Virus record (IMG/VR): IMGVR_UViG_3300043470_002871
Coordinates: 1-31,309 of that record
Direction: 5' to 3' (one strand)
Origin: a virus
Length of the DNA: 31,309 bases
Position numbers and translations under genes: made by a program. Below are positions 24,239 to 30,619 of the stretch, piece by piece. The number at the start of each line of letters is the position of its first letter. The stretch's first letter is position 1. The notes beneath the pieces were generated by a model. It was not told the DNA's origin, made no database searches, and saw only the letters and a program-made list of their open reading frames with translations.

Positions 24239-24439
24239 ATGTACTACATCGCAAAAGTAAAGTTTGAGACAATTGATGATCAAACTGGAAGACCAAAAAA
24301 GATTTATGAACAATATCTAGTAGACGCTGGATCAATTTCAGAAGCTGAAGAGTTACTAAAAGAAAGATTCAAAGATTCAATTGCTGAGTTTTCAGTAGTG
24401 AGTGTAGTTGAGTCAAAAATCATGGGAGTAGTTAAGTAA
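24239..24439 (+). CDS. DUF4494-like protein
   Basis: 66 residues. MYYIAKVKFETIDDQTGRPK followed by YLVDAGSISEAEELLKERF matches the DUF4494 pattern (YYxxKVxYEKxxEDGxxKK...YLVDAxSFTEAE) of Bacteroidota and their phages. Small alpha/beta fold, function unknown. The product ends one base before the next ATG. Its presence is another pointer to a Bacteroidota host. Confidence 0.7.
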   Translation: MYYIAKVKFETIDDQTGRPKKIYEQYLVDAGSISEAEELLKERFKDSIAEFSVVSVVESKIMGVVK

Positions 24440-24440
24440 T

Positions 24441-24746
24441 ATGAAGAGGATGCCAACCAGAACTGCAGAACGCGTATATGATGTGTTGTGCAAGTTTGCA
24501 GAAGCAAACCCAAATTATTACGAAAAAGAAACTTTTGTTTTCCATTTTGGTGTCCTAGGAACAACTGCATCAAGTTATACACTTAATTGTATGGACGATG
24601 CACAAAGAACCTTTCATTGCAGTGCAGGTGGAAAGATGAGAGTTGATGGAACCAACTCTGGTAGAGTTAATGGAATTCTTTGGAAAATGTCTGAAGAGTT
24701 AACTTCTCAAAAATTAGAAATGGATGAAGTTTCAAGTACCAATTGA
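24441..24746 (+). CDS. Hypothetical small protein (101 aa)
   Basis: Starts MKRMPTRTAERVYDVLCKFA, then a strand-rich centre (TFVFHFGVLGTTASSYTLNC and MDDAQRTFHCSAGGKMRV) and a helical end. Cys and His are scattered without a clear metal-site spacing. Similar small proteins are widespread among tailed phages, but I cannot name a function. It overlaps the next gene by 23 bases in another frame. Confidence 0.55.
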   Translation: MKRMPTRTAERVYDVLCKFAEANPNYYEKETFVFHFGVLGTTASSYTLNCMDDAQRTFHCSAGGKMRVDGTNSGRVNGILWKMSEELTSQKLEMDEVSSTN

Positions 24747-25152
24747 AAAAGATTTAGCTTTTATTCAGGAATTTTTTACTCTAATTTCAGAAAATATTTC
24801 TGATCTTTCTCAAGAGTATGAAAAGCATCCAAATAAAATTATCTTTACCGGACGACTTGGAAAAGAACTTTTAAATTTAATTCAAGAAAAAGAATGGAAT
24901 TTTAAAGGATTTAATCTTGAGAGCGCTAATAGTACATTAGACGCTCTCATTTTTAAATATAGTGCCCCGCTTACTCAAGTGGATGGGCGAATGAGCCCAA
25001 TATTTGATGGAGGTACTCTACATGGAAAAGAGATAAATGGAATCCCTGGACCAGAAACAACCCAAAAAATTATTTCAACCTATGCTTCTCCTAGTTTTAT
25101 ATTAGAGAGAACAGTAAGACCTGAAAAAAGAATATTATTAGTTAGAAGATGA
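24724..25152 (+). CDS. Hypothetical small protein (142 aa)
   Basis: Start ATG at 24724 inside the end of the previous gene (23-base overlap). Mixed alpha/beta: FIQEFFTLISENISDLSQEY helix, FTGRLGKELLNLIQEKEW, SPIFDGGTLHGKEINGIPG, and a C-terminal basic stretch RPEKRILLVRR. No recognised family. The stop overlaps the phosphoesterase start by 4 bases (ATGA), so the two are probably made together. Confidence 0.55.
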   Translation: MKFQVPIEKDLAFIQEFFTLISENISDLSQEYEKHPNKIIFTGRLGKELLNLIQEKEWNFKGFNLESANSTLDALIFKYSAPLTQVDGRMSPIFDGGTLHGKEINGIPGPETTQKIISTYASPSFILERTVRPEKRILLVRR

Positions 25153-25670
25153 GTATTGTTCGATTTATTGCAGATTTACATCTTGGTCATGAAAATATGG
25201 CTAAACGCCGCGGTTTCAAATCAGTTGAGGATCATGATAACTATATTATTTCACAATGGAATTCAGCAGTAAATAAAAGAGACCTTACCTATATTCTAGG
25301 TGATATTACAATGGAATCATCTAAAGAATATCCAAAACTAGATCAACTAAATGGTCGAAAAATAGTAGTTGGCGGAAATCATGATAAGGCAAAGCATACT
25401 CTTGAACTCTTAAAATATGTAGAATCAGTTACTGCAATGGTTAAATACAAAGGTATTTGGCTAACACATTGTCCTGTTCATCCACTAGAGCTAGAGTATA
25501 GAGTATCCCGAAATATCCATGGCCATATCCACTCAAAATCAGTTGAAAAAGACATTTATCTTTTTGGATTTAAGTTATTTTCTCGAGTTGATCGTCGCTA
25601 TCATTGTGTATCATGTGAACATGTAAATTTTATTCCTAAGACTCTTAACGAATTAGGAATAACCCGATAA
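25149..25670 (+). CDS. Calcineurin-like metallophosphoesterase
   Basis: 173 residues. All family metal-binding motifs appear in order: D9xH11 in ADLHLGH, GD at 51-52 (ILGDITM), GGNHD at 75-79, His107 in THCPVH, and GHIH at 125-128. Small phage members of this family act as phosphodiesterases or nucleotide phosphatases. The final ~25 residues carry VSCEHVNFIPKTL, usual for the short phage type. Could act in nucleotide metabolism or RNA end repair; substrate not shown. Coupled to the previous gene by ATGA. Confidence 0.9.
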   Translation: MSIVRFIADLHLGHENMAKRRGFKSVEDHDNYIISQWNSAVNKRDLTYILGDITMESSKEYPKLDQLNGRKIVVGGNHDKAKHTLELLKYVESVTAMVKYKGIWLTHCPVHPLELEYRVSRNIHGHIHSKSVEKDIYLFGFKLFSRVDRRYHCVSCEHVNFIPKTLNELGITR

Positions 25671-25683
25671 AAAAGAAAATATT

Positions 25684-25920
25684 ATGAAAACTATTAAAGT
25701 ATGTGTGGGAGTAGGCACAAATCAATTTTTTCCAGAGTATGTGACTATTGAGTTACCTGATGAACCTATTCAAGACGGCCCATGTAATTTTGACCATAAT
25801 GGAGAGTGCTTAATCTGTGACTGTTGGAGTTCAAATTGTGCCTATTCTCGATATGTAGATCAGGATTATACTTTTGAATCTAGAGAAGAGTTAGAAAAAA
25901 TGTTTAATCTCCATGTATAA
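25684..25920 (+). CDS. Cysteine-rich small protein (78 aa)
   Basis: 78 residues with six cysteines. Five are concentrated in PCNFDHNGECLICDCWSSNC, which also holds a His: spacing C-x7-C-x2-C-x-C-x5-C. This could bind one zinc ion. The rest has a beta-strand opening (TIKVCVGVGTN, EYVTIELPDEP) and a short C-terminal helix. No family recognised. 13 bases follow the phosphoesterase gene, and 53 bases lie between its stop and the 25974 start. Confidence 0.55.
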   Translation: MKTIKVCVGVGTNQFFPEYVTIELPDEPIQDGPCNFDHNGECLICDCWSSNCAYSRYVDQDYTFESREELEKMFNLHV

Positions 25921-25973
25921 AATTAGAAGAAGGCTTCTTAAATATATCCTATTAAAAATAAAATTTGGACATT

Positions 25974-26345
25974 ATGAATAAAGAACAAGAGGAGATATTT
26001 GATGAAGTTTATTTGGCTTATGCAGATAGTCATTGGACTCCACCATCAAACCCAAACGGAAAACTTTTAAGTGAACAATTATTTGGTGTAATCCCTATAG
26101 AGCATTCTAAAAAAAGTTTTATTAATGAAATTAAAACTAATCCTAAATTTTCTAAAAAATGGGGACTAACGATTAAAGAACGAGGGTTGAGTTTAGAAGA
26201 AAGAGAAACTCTTTTACTAGAAATCGATGATACATTTAGAACATCTACTATGCAGGAAGTAAAACTTGTATTAGATGAATATAATATCCCAACCAAACTA
26301 ATCACAATAACATACAACGATAAAACACTTGAAAGTTATGAATAA
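25974..26345 (+). CDS. Paralogous cassette protein A with SLEER/NIPTK module
   Basis: 123 residues from the ATG at 25974 (MNKEQEEIFDEVYLAYADSH). Residues 49-64 read FINEIKTNPKFSKKWG, closely like a segment of the thymidylate synthase in this window. Residues 71-123 form the module GLSLEER...LDEYNIPTKLITITYNDKTLESYE. The next gene's start lies 8 bases inside this one. Protein A and B share their first residues, module position (residue 71) and C-terminus, so they are tandem duplicates. Function unknown; the sequence reads as a host for the module rather than as a known enzyme. Confidence 0.6.
   Translation: MNKEQEEIFDEVYLAYADSHWTPPSNPNGKLLSEQLFGVIPIEHSKKSFINEIKTNPKFSKKWGLTIKERGLSLEERETLLLEIDDTFRTSTMQEVKLVLDEYNIPTKLITITYNDKTLESYE
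26184..26342 (+). repeat. SLEER/NIPTK module, copy A
   Basis: Encodes residues 71-123 of the 25974 protein. Starts GGGTTGAGTTTAGAAGAA at 26184, includes AATATCCCAACCAAAC, and runs to the stop. The corresponding module in copy B has the same reading frame and offset. Confidence 0.7.
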
Positions 26346-26349
26346 AGAA
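26286..26349 (+). repeat. Gene-end/gene-start junction repeat, copy 1
   Basis: 64 bases from ATCCCAACC through the stop of gene A and the first codons of gene B. By hand count about 59 of 64 bases match 26656-26719. The shared string ends in GAAAGTTATGARTAAAGAA, where the stop (TAA) of one gene lies 3 bases after the ATG of the next in another frame. Confidence 0.8.
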
Positions 26350-26715
26350 CAACAAGATTTATTGGATAAAGCATATGAGAATTATTCAAAGGAATATGAA
26401 AAGGATAATTCTATTGGGATGTGTCTTTTAGTTGCACGATTGGATGGTAAAAAAACCTACAGAAAACCCGACAAAGAAATGTTTGTTGGTTTATGTACTT
26501 CCGATAAAACATTCTCTGAAAAGTGGGGATTAAAGATTGAAGAACGTGAGTTGAGTTTGGAAGAGAGATATGATTGGTTTACCAAAACATATAACAAAAA
26601 TTTAACAAGAAGTACTAACCAATATGATATGGAAGATATATTGAATACCAATAACATCCCAACCAAACTAATCACAATAACCTACAACGATAAGACAATA
26701 GAAAGTTATGAGTAA
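26338..26715 (+). CDS. Paralogous cassette protein B with SLEER/NIPTK module
   Basis: 125 residues from the ATG at 26338 (MNKEQQDLLDKAYENYSKEY), 8 bases inside gene A. The earlier TTG at 26329 is part of gene A's end. Residues 49-65 read FVGLCTSDKTFSEKWGL, and 71-125 form the module ELSLEER...ILNTNNIPTKLITITYNDKTIESYE. It aligns with protein A at the same residue offsets. The insert in the middle (residues 30-45) differs, showing divergence after duplication. The stop is again followed 8 bases back by the next gene's ATG. No known function. Confidence 0.6.
   Translation: MNKEQQDLLDKAYENYSKEYEKDNSIGMCLLVARLDGKKTYRKPDKEMFVGLCTSDKTFSEKWGLKIEERELSLEERYDWFTKTYNKNLTRSTNQYDMEDILNTNNIPTKLITITYNDKTIESYE
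26548..26712 (+). repeat. SLEER/NIPTK module, copy B
   Basis: Encodes residues 71-125 of the 26338 protein. It starts GAGTTGAGTTTGGAAGAGAG and ends with the junction repeat. Its first 21 bases differ from the TS copy at 28045 at two positions. Confidence 0.7.
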
Positions 26716-26719
26716 AGAA
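26656..26719 (+). repeat. Gene-end/gene-start junction repeat, copy 2
   Basis: Same 64-base unit as 26286-26349, covering the stop of gene B and the first codons of the 48-residue gene at 26708. Confidence 0.8.
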
Positions 26720-26854
26720 GAAATGTTATTTGAACTTAAACCTTGTAATCAATGCTCACATGCTTGTGTTGAAGGACAGATTAATGTTAAATGTCCTTTT
26801 GATTTAATGGTGGAAGATTTAATAAACAACGAAACAATAGAAAGCTATGAGTAA
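26708..26854 (+). CDS. 48-residue cysteine-rich protein in the cassette array
   Basis: Short ORF: MSKEEMLFELKPCNQCSHAC, then VEGQINVKCPFDLMVED and an end LINNETIESYE. Four cysteines (13, 16, 20, 29) and one His (18) could bind one zinc ion. The last eight residues, NETIESYE, mirror the ends of genes A and B, so the gene is framed by the same junction at both ends: it starts 8 bases inside gene B and its stop is followed 8 bases back by the 26847 ATG. Support is the shared junction and intact frame, not homology. Confidence 0.6.
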   Translation: MSKEEMLFELKPCNQCSHACVEGQINVKCPFDLMVEDLINNETIESYE

Positions 26855-26858
26855 AGAA
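26834..26858 (+). repeat. Partial junction repeat, copy 3
   Basis: 25 bases, ACAATAGAAAGCTATGAGTA plus AAGAA, match the end of copy 2 except one base (C for T). This copy lacks the preceding ATCCCAACC part. Confidence 0.7.
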
Positions 26859-27143
26859 GATCAAAAATTAGTTGGTTATATTATATATGACATTTGGACT
26901 TATAATACAAGTTCAGATAGGGGACAAACATGGCAAACTCAAACAATTATACCAGAAGTTCATTGGAAACATAAAATATATTTAACAGAAGCTTCAGCCA
27001 ATGAAGCAGCTAAACATATTATAGGTAAGGATAATTTACATAAAGCCGTAATAATACCAATCTATGCAAATAAAAATGAGTTAAATAAGGTAAAAGACGA
27101 ATGGAACCACTTAAAAGAAATCATCAATGAACAACCTAGATAA
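26847..27143 (+). CDS. Hypothetical small protein before thymidylate synthase (98 aa)
   Basis: Starts MSKEDQKLVGYIIYDIWTYN, so its first four residues equal those of the 48-residue gene, consistent with the shared junction. Mixed alpha/beta core: a Trp/Thr-rich strand region (RGQTWQTQTIIPEVHWKHKI), then helix EASANEAAKHIIGKDNLHKA and strand VIIPIYAN. Lys/Glu-rich helical end. The last 17 bases overlap the start of thymidylate synthase. Unknown function; translation coupling to the synthase is likely. Confidence 0.55.
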   Translation: MSKEDQKLVGYIIYDIWTYNTSSDRGQTWQTQTIIPEVHWKHKIYLTEASANEAAKHIIGKDNLHKAVIIPIYANKNELNKVKDEWNHLKEIINEQPR

Positions 27144-28302
27144 ACAATACACAGCATTACTCCAAGACATTCTTGATAACGGTGTAAAAAAAGAAGATAG
27201 AACTGGCACAGGAACACTTTCAGTATTCGGAAGACACATACGTCACAAGATGTCAGATGGTTTTCCATTACTTACTACAAAGAAGATGCCATTCCGTCTT
27301 ATAGCAACAGAGTTGTTATGGTTCTTACGTGGTGATACAAACATTAAGTTCCTTGTTGATAATAATTGTCATATTTGGGATGGTGATGCTTATAAGAACT
27401 ATTGTGAACAGCAATCAAGACAATTGATCAAAGGTTGTACTTATCAAGAATTCATAAACAAAATCAAAACAGATACGGAGTTTGCTAAGAAGTGGGGTGA
27501 ATTAGGTCCAATTTATGGGGCACAGTGGAGAGCTTGGGGAGGATATGATAAGATTCCATCTGGATATAACCATGGTTCAGTAACTCATTATAGAGACGTT
27601 CCTAAGAATGACCAAATCGCAAACTCAATTAATCTACTTAAAACAGACCCAGATTCAAGACGTAATAGAGTTAGTGCTTGGAATGTTGGAGACTTAGATG
27701 AAATGGTGCTTCCGCCATGTCATACAGATTTTCAGTTTTATACAAGAGAATTAAGTTGGAAAGAAAGATGGGAGCATTATTTGAAAACTACTAATAATGA
27801 GGACTGTCTATCAGAGAAACAATTAGATAGTATTAATTATCCTAAGCGAGCAATCTCTTTAATGTGGAATCAACGTTCAGTAGATACATTCTTAGGTTTA
27901 CCATTCAACATTGCTTCTTATGGATTATTATTAGAAATCATTGCAAAAGAAGTTAATATGGTTCCAGATGAATTGATTGGAAACTTGGGTGATGTTCACT
28001 TGTATTCAAACCATATTGAACAAGCAAAAGAACAAATTGGTAGGGAGTTGAGTTTAGAAGAAAGAAAGGAAATCTACGAAAAAGAATACACCGATGGTAT
28101 GAAAGTTCAGAACGATGAGTGGTTAGAATCTAAGTTAAAAACAAGAGATATCCCAACCCGAACAAGAGAACCATATCCACTACCATTATTAGACATTCAC
28201 CCAGGAATACTTGATTATGATATGGAAAAGTATCCAATTGGACTCTTTGAAATTAAAGATTATCAATCACATCCACATATTAAAGCACCACTTTCAAATT
28301 AA
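27127..28302 (+). CDS. thyA: Thymidylate synthase with two in-frame module insertions
   Basis: 391 residues. Catalytic Cys198-His199 is in LPPCHTDFQFY. The Arg pair and dUMP phosphate site is DPDSRRNRVSAWNVGDL (174-190). Asn261 in FLGLPFNIASYGL selects dUMP rather than dCMP, and the end reads HPHIKAPL. E. coli TS is ~264 residues and L. casei ~316; here the extra length comes partly from a small-domain insert (about 89-124) but mainly from two stretches, residues 208-241 (ELSWKER...LDSINYPKR) and 307-345 (ELSLEER...DIPTR). Both match the module in genes A and B. Neither breaks a core strand or catalytic residue, so the enzyme is probably active. Makes dTMP from dUMP with methylenetetrahydrofolate. 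Starts 17 bases inside the previous gene. Confidence 0.92.
   Translation: MNNLDKQYTALLQDILDNGVKKEDRTGTGTLSVFGRHIRHKMSDGFPLLTTKKMPFRLIATELLWFLRGDTNIKFLVDNNCHIWDGDAYKNYCEQQSRQLIKGCTYQEFINKIKTDTEFAKKWGELGPIYGAQWRAWGGYDKIPSGYNHGSVTHYRDVPKNDQIANSINLLKTDPDSRRNRVSAWNVGDLDEMVLPPCHTDFQFYTRELSWKERWEHYLKTTNNEDCLSEKQLDSINYPKRAISLMWNQRSVDTFLGLPFNIASYGLLLEIIAKEVNMVPDELIGNLGDVHLYSNHIEQAKEQIGRELSLEERKEIYEKEYTDGMKVQNDEWLESKLKTRDIPTRTREPYPLPLLDIHPGILDYDMEKYPIGLFEIKDYQSHPHIKAPLSN
27748..27849 (+). repeat. SLEER/NIPTK module inside thymidylate synthase, copy 1
   Basis: Encodes residues 208-241, from GAATTAAGTTGGAAAGAAAG. The peptide ends LDSINYPKR, aligned with LDEYNIPTK of gene A. The TS sequence resumes at ISLMWNQRSVDTF. 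Confidence 0.6.
28045..28158 (+). repeat. SLEER/NIPTK module inside thymidylate synthase, copy 2
   Basis: Encodes residues 307-344, from GAGTTGAGTTTAGAAGAAAG to ATCCCAACC, the same 5' and 3' strings as in genes A and B. Flanked in the protein by GRE and REPYPLPLL, so the Arg-Glu pair appears on both sides. Confidence 0.7.
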
Positions 28303-28306
28303 AAAT

Positions 28307-28513
28307 ATGGAACGAGAAATAGATTTTAAAAAAATAAATTCTAACATATCAAATCATCTTCAGTTAATTCAATATATTGGAGACTTATCTGATATTGGAA
28401 ATGAGATAGGCATTGCTATTGGGAATTCATTAGAAAATATGAATAGTGATGAAATTGATTTATTTATTGCTGGGTTTAAACATGGAGTCAGCTTAACAAA
28501 TGGCACTCACTAA
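28307..28513 (+). CDS. Small helical protein (68 aa)
   Basis: Start at the ATG at 28307, four bases after the thymidylate synthase stop. Upstream in-frame ATGs lie inside that gene. Helical: FKKINSNISNHLQLIQYIGD, then IGNEIGIAIGNSLENMNSDE and LFIAGFKHGVS. No recognised family. Ends 17 bases before the next gene. Confidence 0.55.
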   Translation: MEREIDFKKINSNISNHLQLIQYIGDLSDIGNEIGIAIGNSLENMNSDEIDLFIAGFKHGVSLTNGTH

Positions 28514-28530
28514 AATTAAACATAAAGAAA

Positions 28531-29340
28531 ATGAGAATATTTAATTTAAGAAAAATAAAAGATCGTAGAGAAGTGTACTGGAAAAATGATTGGTTAGAAT
28601 TTCATCCTGAATTTAGAATGGCTAATTTTAGGGTTGAAAAAGCAGGTTACTTTGACAGTCGACCTCAAGTAAATTTTTCATTAACTACTCTACTTGGAAT
28701 GATTGGGCTCCTAATCTCACCATTCGTGGGCATCTGGTTTGCTATTTCGATGTTGTCTATTATTCTATTTATACCATGGGGACAAGCATATCTAAAGCTC
28801 CCATTTAATACTGGAATAGATGAATGTGACCCTCCACGCTGGGGATTCTATTTCTATGGAGAGGGTAAAAGGATTCCAGATAATTTTGTAATTTGTAAAG
28901 GGGGTGAAACTAAACATATTGAGTTGCCTTGGGCACTGGATTGGGTACGAACTTCTAGAATGGCAAAGGACGGCTCATGGTTACATGAAAGAAGAGGAGA
29001 TCGTAAACGAGGAATTGAACATGATTGGTGGAGTGACGAGGCACAAGCAAAATTGTGGAAAGAGACTCATCCATATCAATATGTATTAGGCGACGGTCGA
29101 ATCCAGGACAGATTAGCTGCAATTATCGTAGAGGAGAGAGAATGGAGACCTATATGGTTTAGATGGACGAGCCTCTTTGCAAAAATTAGAACAAGTATTG
29201 ATATTGAATTTAGTGGAGAGGTAGGTGAGCGGGAAGGTTCATGGAAAGGTGGAACAATTGGTTGTAGCTGGGATCTTCTTCCTGGAGAGAGTCCAGTTGA
29301 GTGTCTACGTCGAATGGAAAAGGAGAGAGTTTTTAGATAA
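28531..29340 (+). CDS. Conserved phage membrane-associated protein (269 aa)
   Basis: A basic N-terminus (MRIFNLRKIKDRREVYWKND) is followed by one long hydrophobic region, LTTLLGMIGLLISPFVGIWF to about residue 90, that can form two short spans. A soluble part with many Trp, Asp and Arg follows: DPPRWGFYFYGEGKRIPDNF, GDGRIQDRLAAIIVEEREWR. The end KGGTIGCSWDLLPGESPVEC looks like a conserved phage tail of unknown function. No enzyme motif found. It may be an anchored replication or DNA-associated factor; I only know similar sequences as unannotated phage proteins. Confidence 0.6.
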   Translation: MRIFNLRKIKDRREVYWKNDWLEFHPEFRMANFRVEKAGYFDSRPQVNFSLTTLLGMIGLLISPFVGIWFAISMLSIILFIPWGQAYLKLPFNTGIDECDPPRWGFYFYGEGKRIPDNFVICKGGETKHIELPWALDWVRTSRMAKDGSWLHERRGDRKRGIEHDWWSDEAQAKLWKETHPYQYVLGDGRIQDRLAAIIVEEREWRPIWFRWTSLFAKIRTSIDIEFSGEVGEREGSWKGGTIGCSWDLLPGESPVECLRRMEKERVFR

Positions 29341-29371
29341 CCATCAAAATAGTATTATAATAAAAAAGAAG

Positions 29372-29548
29372 ATGAAAACAATAAGAGTTGATTTAGAGAT
29401 ACTTTCTCAAATATTACCAGAATCTGCCCTAATTCCAATACTTCCTAGAAAAAAGAAGAAGGCACTAAAGAAAAAAATATCACGACAATTAGTTGATCTT
29501 GCGCTTGACTATGAAAATGGTCACCAATCTAAATACACATATGAGTAA
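29372..29548 (+). CDS. Basic small protein (58 aa)
   Basis: Taken from the ATG at 29372, with GAAG just before it. Sequence: MKTIRVDLEILSQILPESAL, then a Lys-rich helix RKKKKALKKKISRQL. Its end SKYTYE and the next gene's start form an ATGAGTAA overlap of 8 bases, the same kind as in the cassette array at 26.3-26.9 kb, though the upstream sequence is different. Function unknown. Confidence 0.55.
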   Translation: MKTIRVDLEILSQILPESALIPILPRKKKKALKKKISRQLVDLALDYENGHQSKYTYE

Positions 29549-29891
29549 TACAGAAACACATTTTGGAAAACTTCGAAAAGTAGATTTTGAAGGAGTAACA
29601 GTAGAACAATGGTGTGAAGCCAAGTGTCTAGAATTAGGAAAGACTGAGCGTGCATCATATAATCACTCATGGAAAGAGGAGTTTATAGATTTAGAATATG
29701 AAAAATACTTCTCGATTGGAGATGAGATTTGGGAAGCCTTTGATCACGTTCAATGTAGTGATGGTGATGATATTTATCATATGCAAAAGAATGAAGATGG
29801 AACGATCACCTTTGTGATGCAATTTTATAATGGTGGAACCTGTCTCTCTGAATGTATTGAAGAAGAATTAGAAAAAATAAATAAATCATGA
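29541..29891 (+). CDS. Acidic small protein (116 aa)
   Basis: Start at the ATG at 29541, 8 bases inside the previous gene. It contains VEQWCEAKCLELGKTERASY, a helical stretch with two Cys, then WKEEFIDLEYEKYFSIGDEI and a beta-rich end HMQKNEDGTITFVMQFYNGG followed by a C-terminal acidic helix. No family recognised. Overlaps the next gene by 4 bases (ATGA). Confidence 0.55.
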   Translation: MSNTETHFGKLRKVDFEGVTVEQWCEAKCLELGKTERASYNHSWKEEFIDLEYEKYFSIGDEIWEAFDHVQCSDGDDIYHMQKNEDGTITFVMQFYNGGTCLSECIEEELEKINKS

Positions 29892-30076
29892 AGTTTACAA
29901 TAGGTTTTGTAGATACTGATCCAGACACTGGAGAAGAATATCCTTTTGTTAAAATGTGTGACTGTGATTCTGACTGGGCTGCAAATTGGATTGTTAGTGT
30001 ATTAAAAAGAGATCTAGGTGAGCATGCAGATCAACCTAATCGAGAAATAAAATTAAAAACTGATGAAAATACTTAG
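29888..30076 (+). CDS. Small acidic protein (62 aa)
   Basis: MKFTIGFVDTDPDTGEEYPF with a DPDTG turn, then a Cys-rich patch (VKMCDCDSDWAANWIVSVLK) and a charged tail. Both ends overlap neighbours: ATGA at the start and 14 bases at the stop. No recognised function. Confidence 0.5.
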   Translation: MKFTIGFVDTDPDTGEEYPFVKMCDCDSDWAANWIVSVLKRDLGEHADQPNREIKLKTDENT

Positions 30077-30323
30077 ACCTGAAGTTGAAGCGTGTATCAT
30101 GATTGGTGGTGGGCTTCAAGACATGTTTGATAATGTAATAAAAGTCTTATTTAATATTACAGATGATGAATATGATTTTATTGCAGAAACTGCAAATGAT
30201 GAAGAACTAGACGTATTCTTGACTGCCCTCGGTAACCTGGAAAAGGGTTCAAGCTTTAGCGAACGCCGAAAATCTCTTGAACTTAGAAACAGAATGTTAA
30301 CCCAATTTAATAATGGAAAATGA
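30063..30323 (+). CDS. Hypothetical small protein (86 aa)
   Basis: Start ATG at 30063 lies 14 bases inside the previous gene. It begins MKILRPEVEACIMIGGGLQD, then helical and acidic: KVLFNITDDEYDFIAETAND, ELDVFLTALGNLEKGSSF, SERRKSLELRNRMLTQF. No recognised family. The stop overlaps the next start (AATGATG). Confidence 0.5.
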   Translation: MKILRPEVEACIMIGGGLQDMFDNVIKVLFNITDDEYDFIAETANDEELDVFLTALGNLEKGSSFSERRKSLELRNRMLTQFNNGK

Positions 30324-30619
30324 TGAATAGTTTAAAAGAATCATCATATATGAAAATATATGATGCTGCTGAAAAGATACTTGGAAGTAAACCTATTTAT
30401 ATCTTAGGTGCAATGGTTGATCGAACTTCTCCAGTAACTGATAAAAAACTTGAAGCTTTAGCTGAATATGCAAAAGGATTTGATGGAGACTCTGATCGTG
30501 GAAAATTAAGAACTATGCTAGTTATTCTTAAGCCTTATAAAGATCACCCAATTATTAAAGAAACTGCTGAACTCTTAGCTAATCAATTAAGAGCAGGGAG
30601 CACAACTGGTGTTATCTAA
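30320..30619 (+). CDS. Hypothetical helical protein (99 aa)
   Basis: Two ATG codons (30320 and 30323) compete for the start; the first gives 99 aa. Helix-rich with a Gly/Asp turn: KESSYMKIYDAAEKILGSK, IYILGAMVDRTSPVTDKKL, DRGKLRTMLVILKPYKDHPI. It ends one base into the thioesterase ATG (TAATG). Function unknown. Confidence 0.5.
   Translation: MMNSLKESSYMKIYDAAEKILGSKPIYILGAMVDRTSPVTDKKLEALAEYAKGFDGDSDRGKLRTMLVILKPYKDHPIIKETAELLANQLRAGSTTGVI

Noticed and set aside
25926-25942. Short inverted repeat AGAAG/CTTCT before 25974 as a terminator
   Set aside because: It has almost no loop and no T-run, so it is unlikely to form a functional terminator.
27127-28302. Reading thymidylate synthase inserts as an intein or intron, or the enzyme as a dCMP/dUMP hydroxymethylase
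   Set aside because: The reading frame is uninterrupted, inserts are under 45 residues and lack intein splice blocks, and no intron-type ends are seen. Asn261 and Cys198-His199 match true thymidylate synthase.
28211-28306. 5' extension of the small 28307 gene
   Set aside because: It runs inside the C-terminal end of thymidylate synthase; the ATG at 28307 directly follows the TS stop.
29225-29371. 5' extension of the small 29372 gene
   Set aside because: It is an out-of-frame shadow of the end of the 28531 gene; the ATG at 29372 follows a GAAG.
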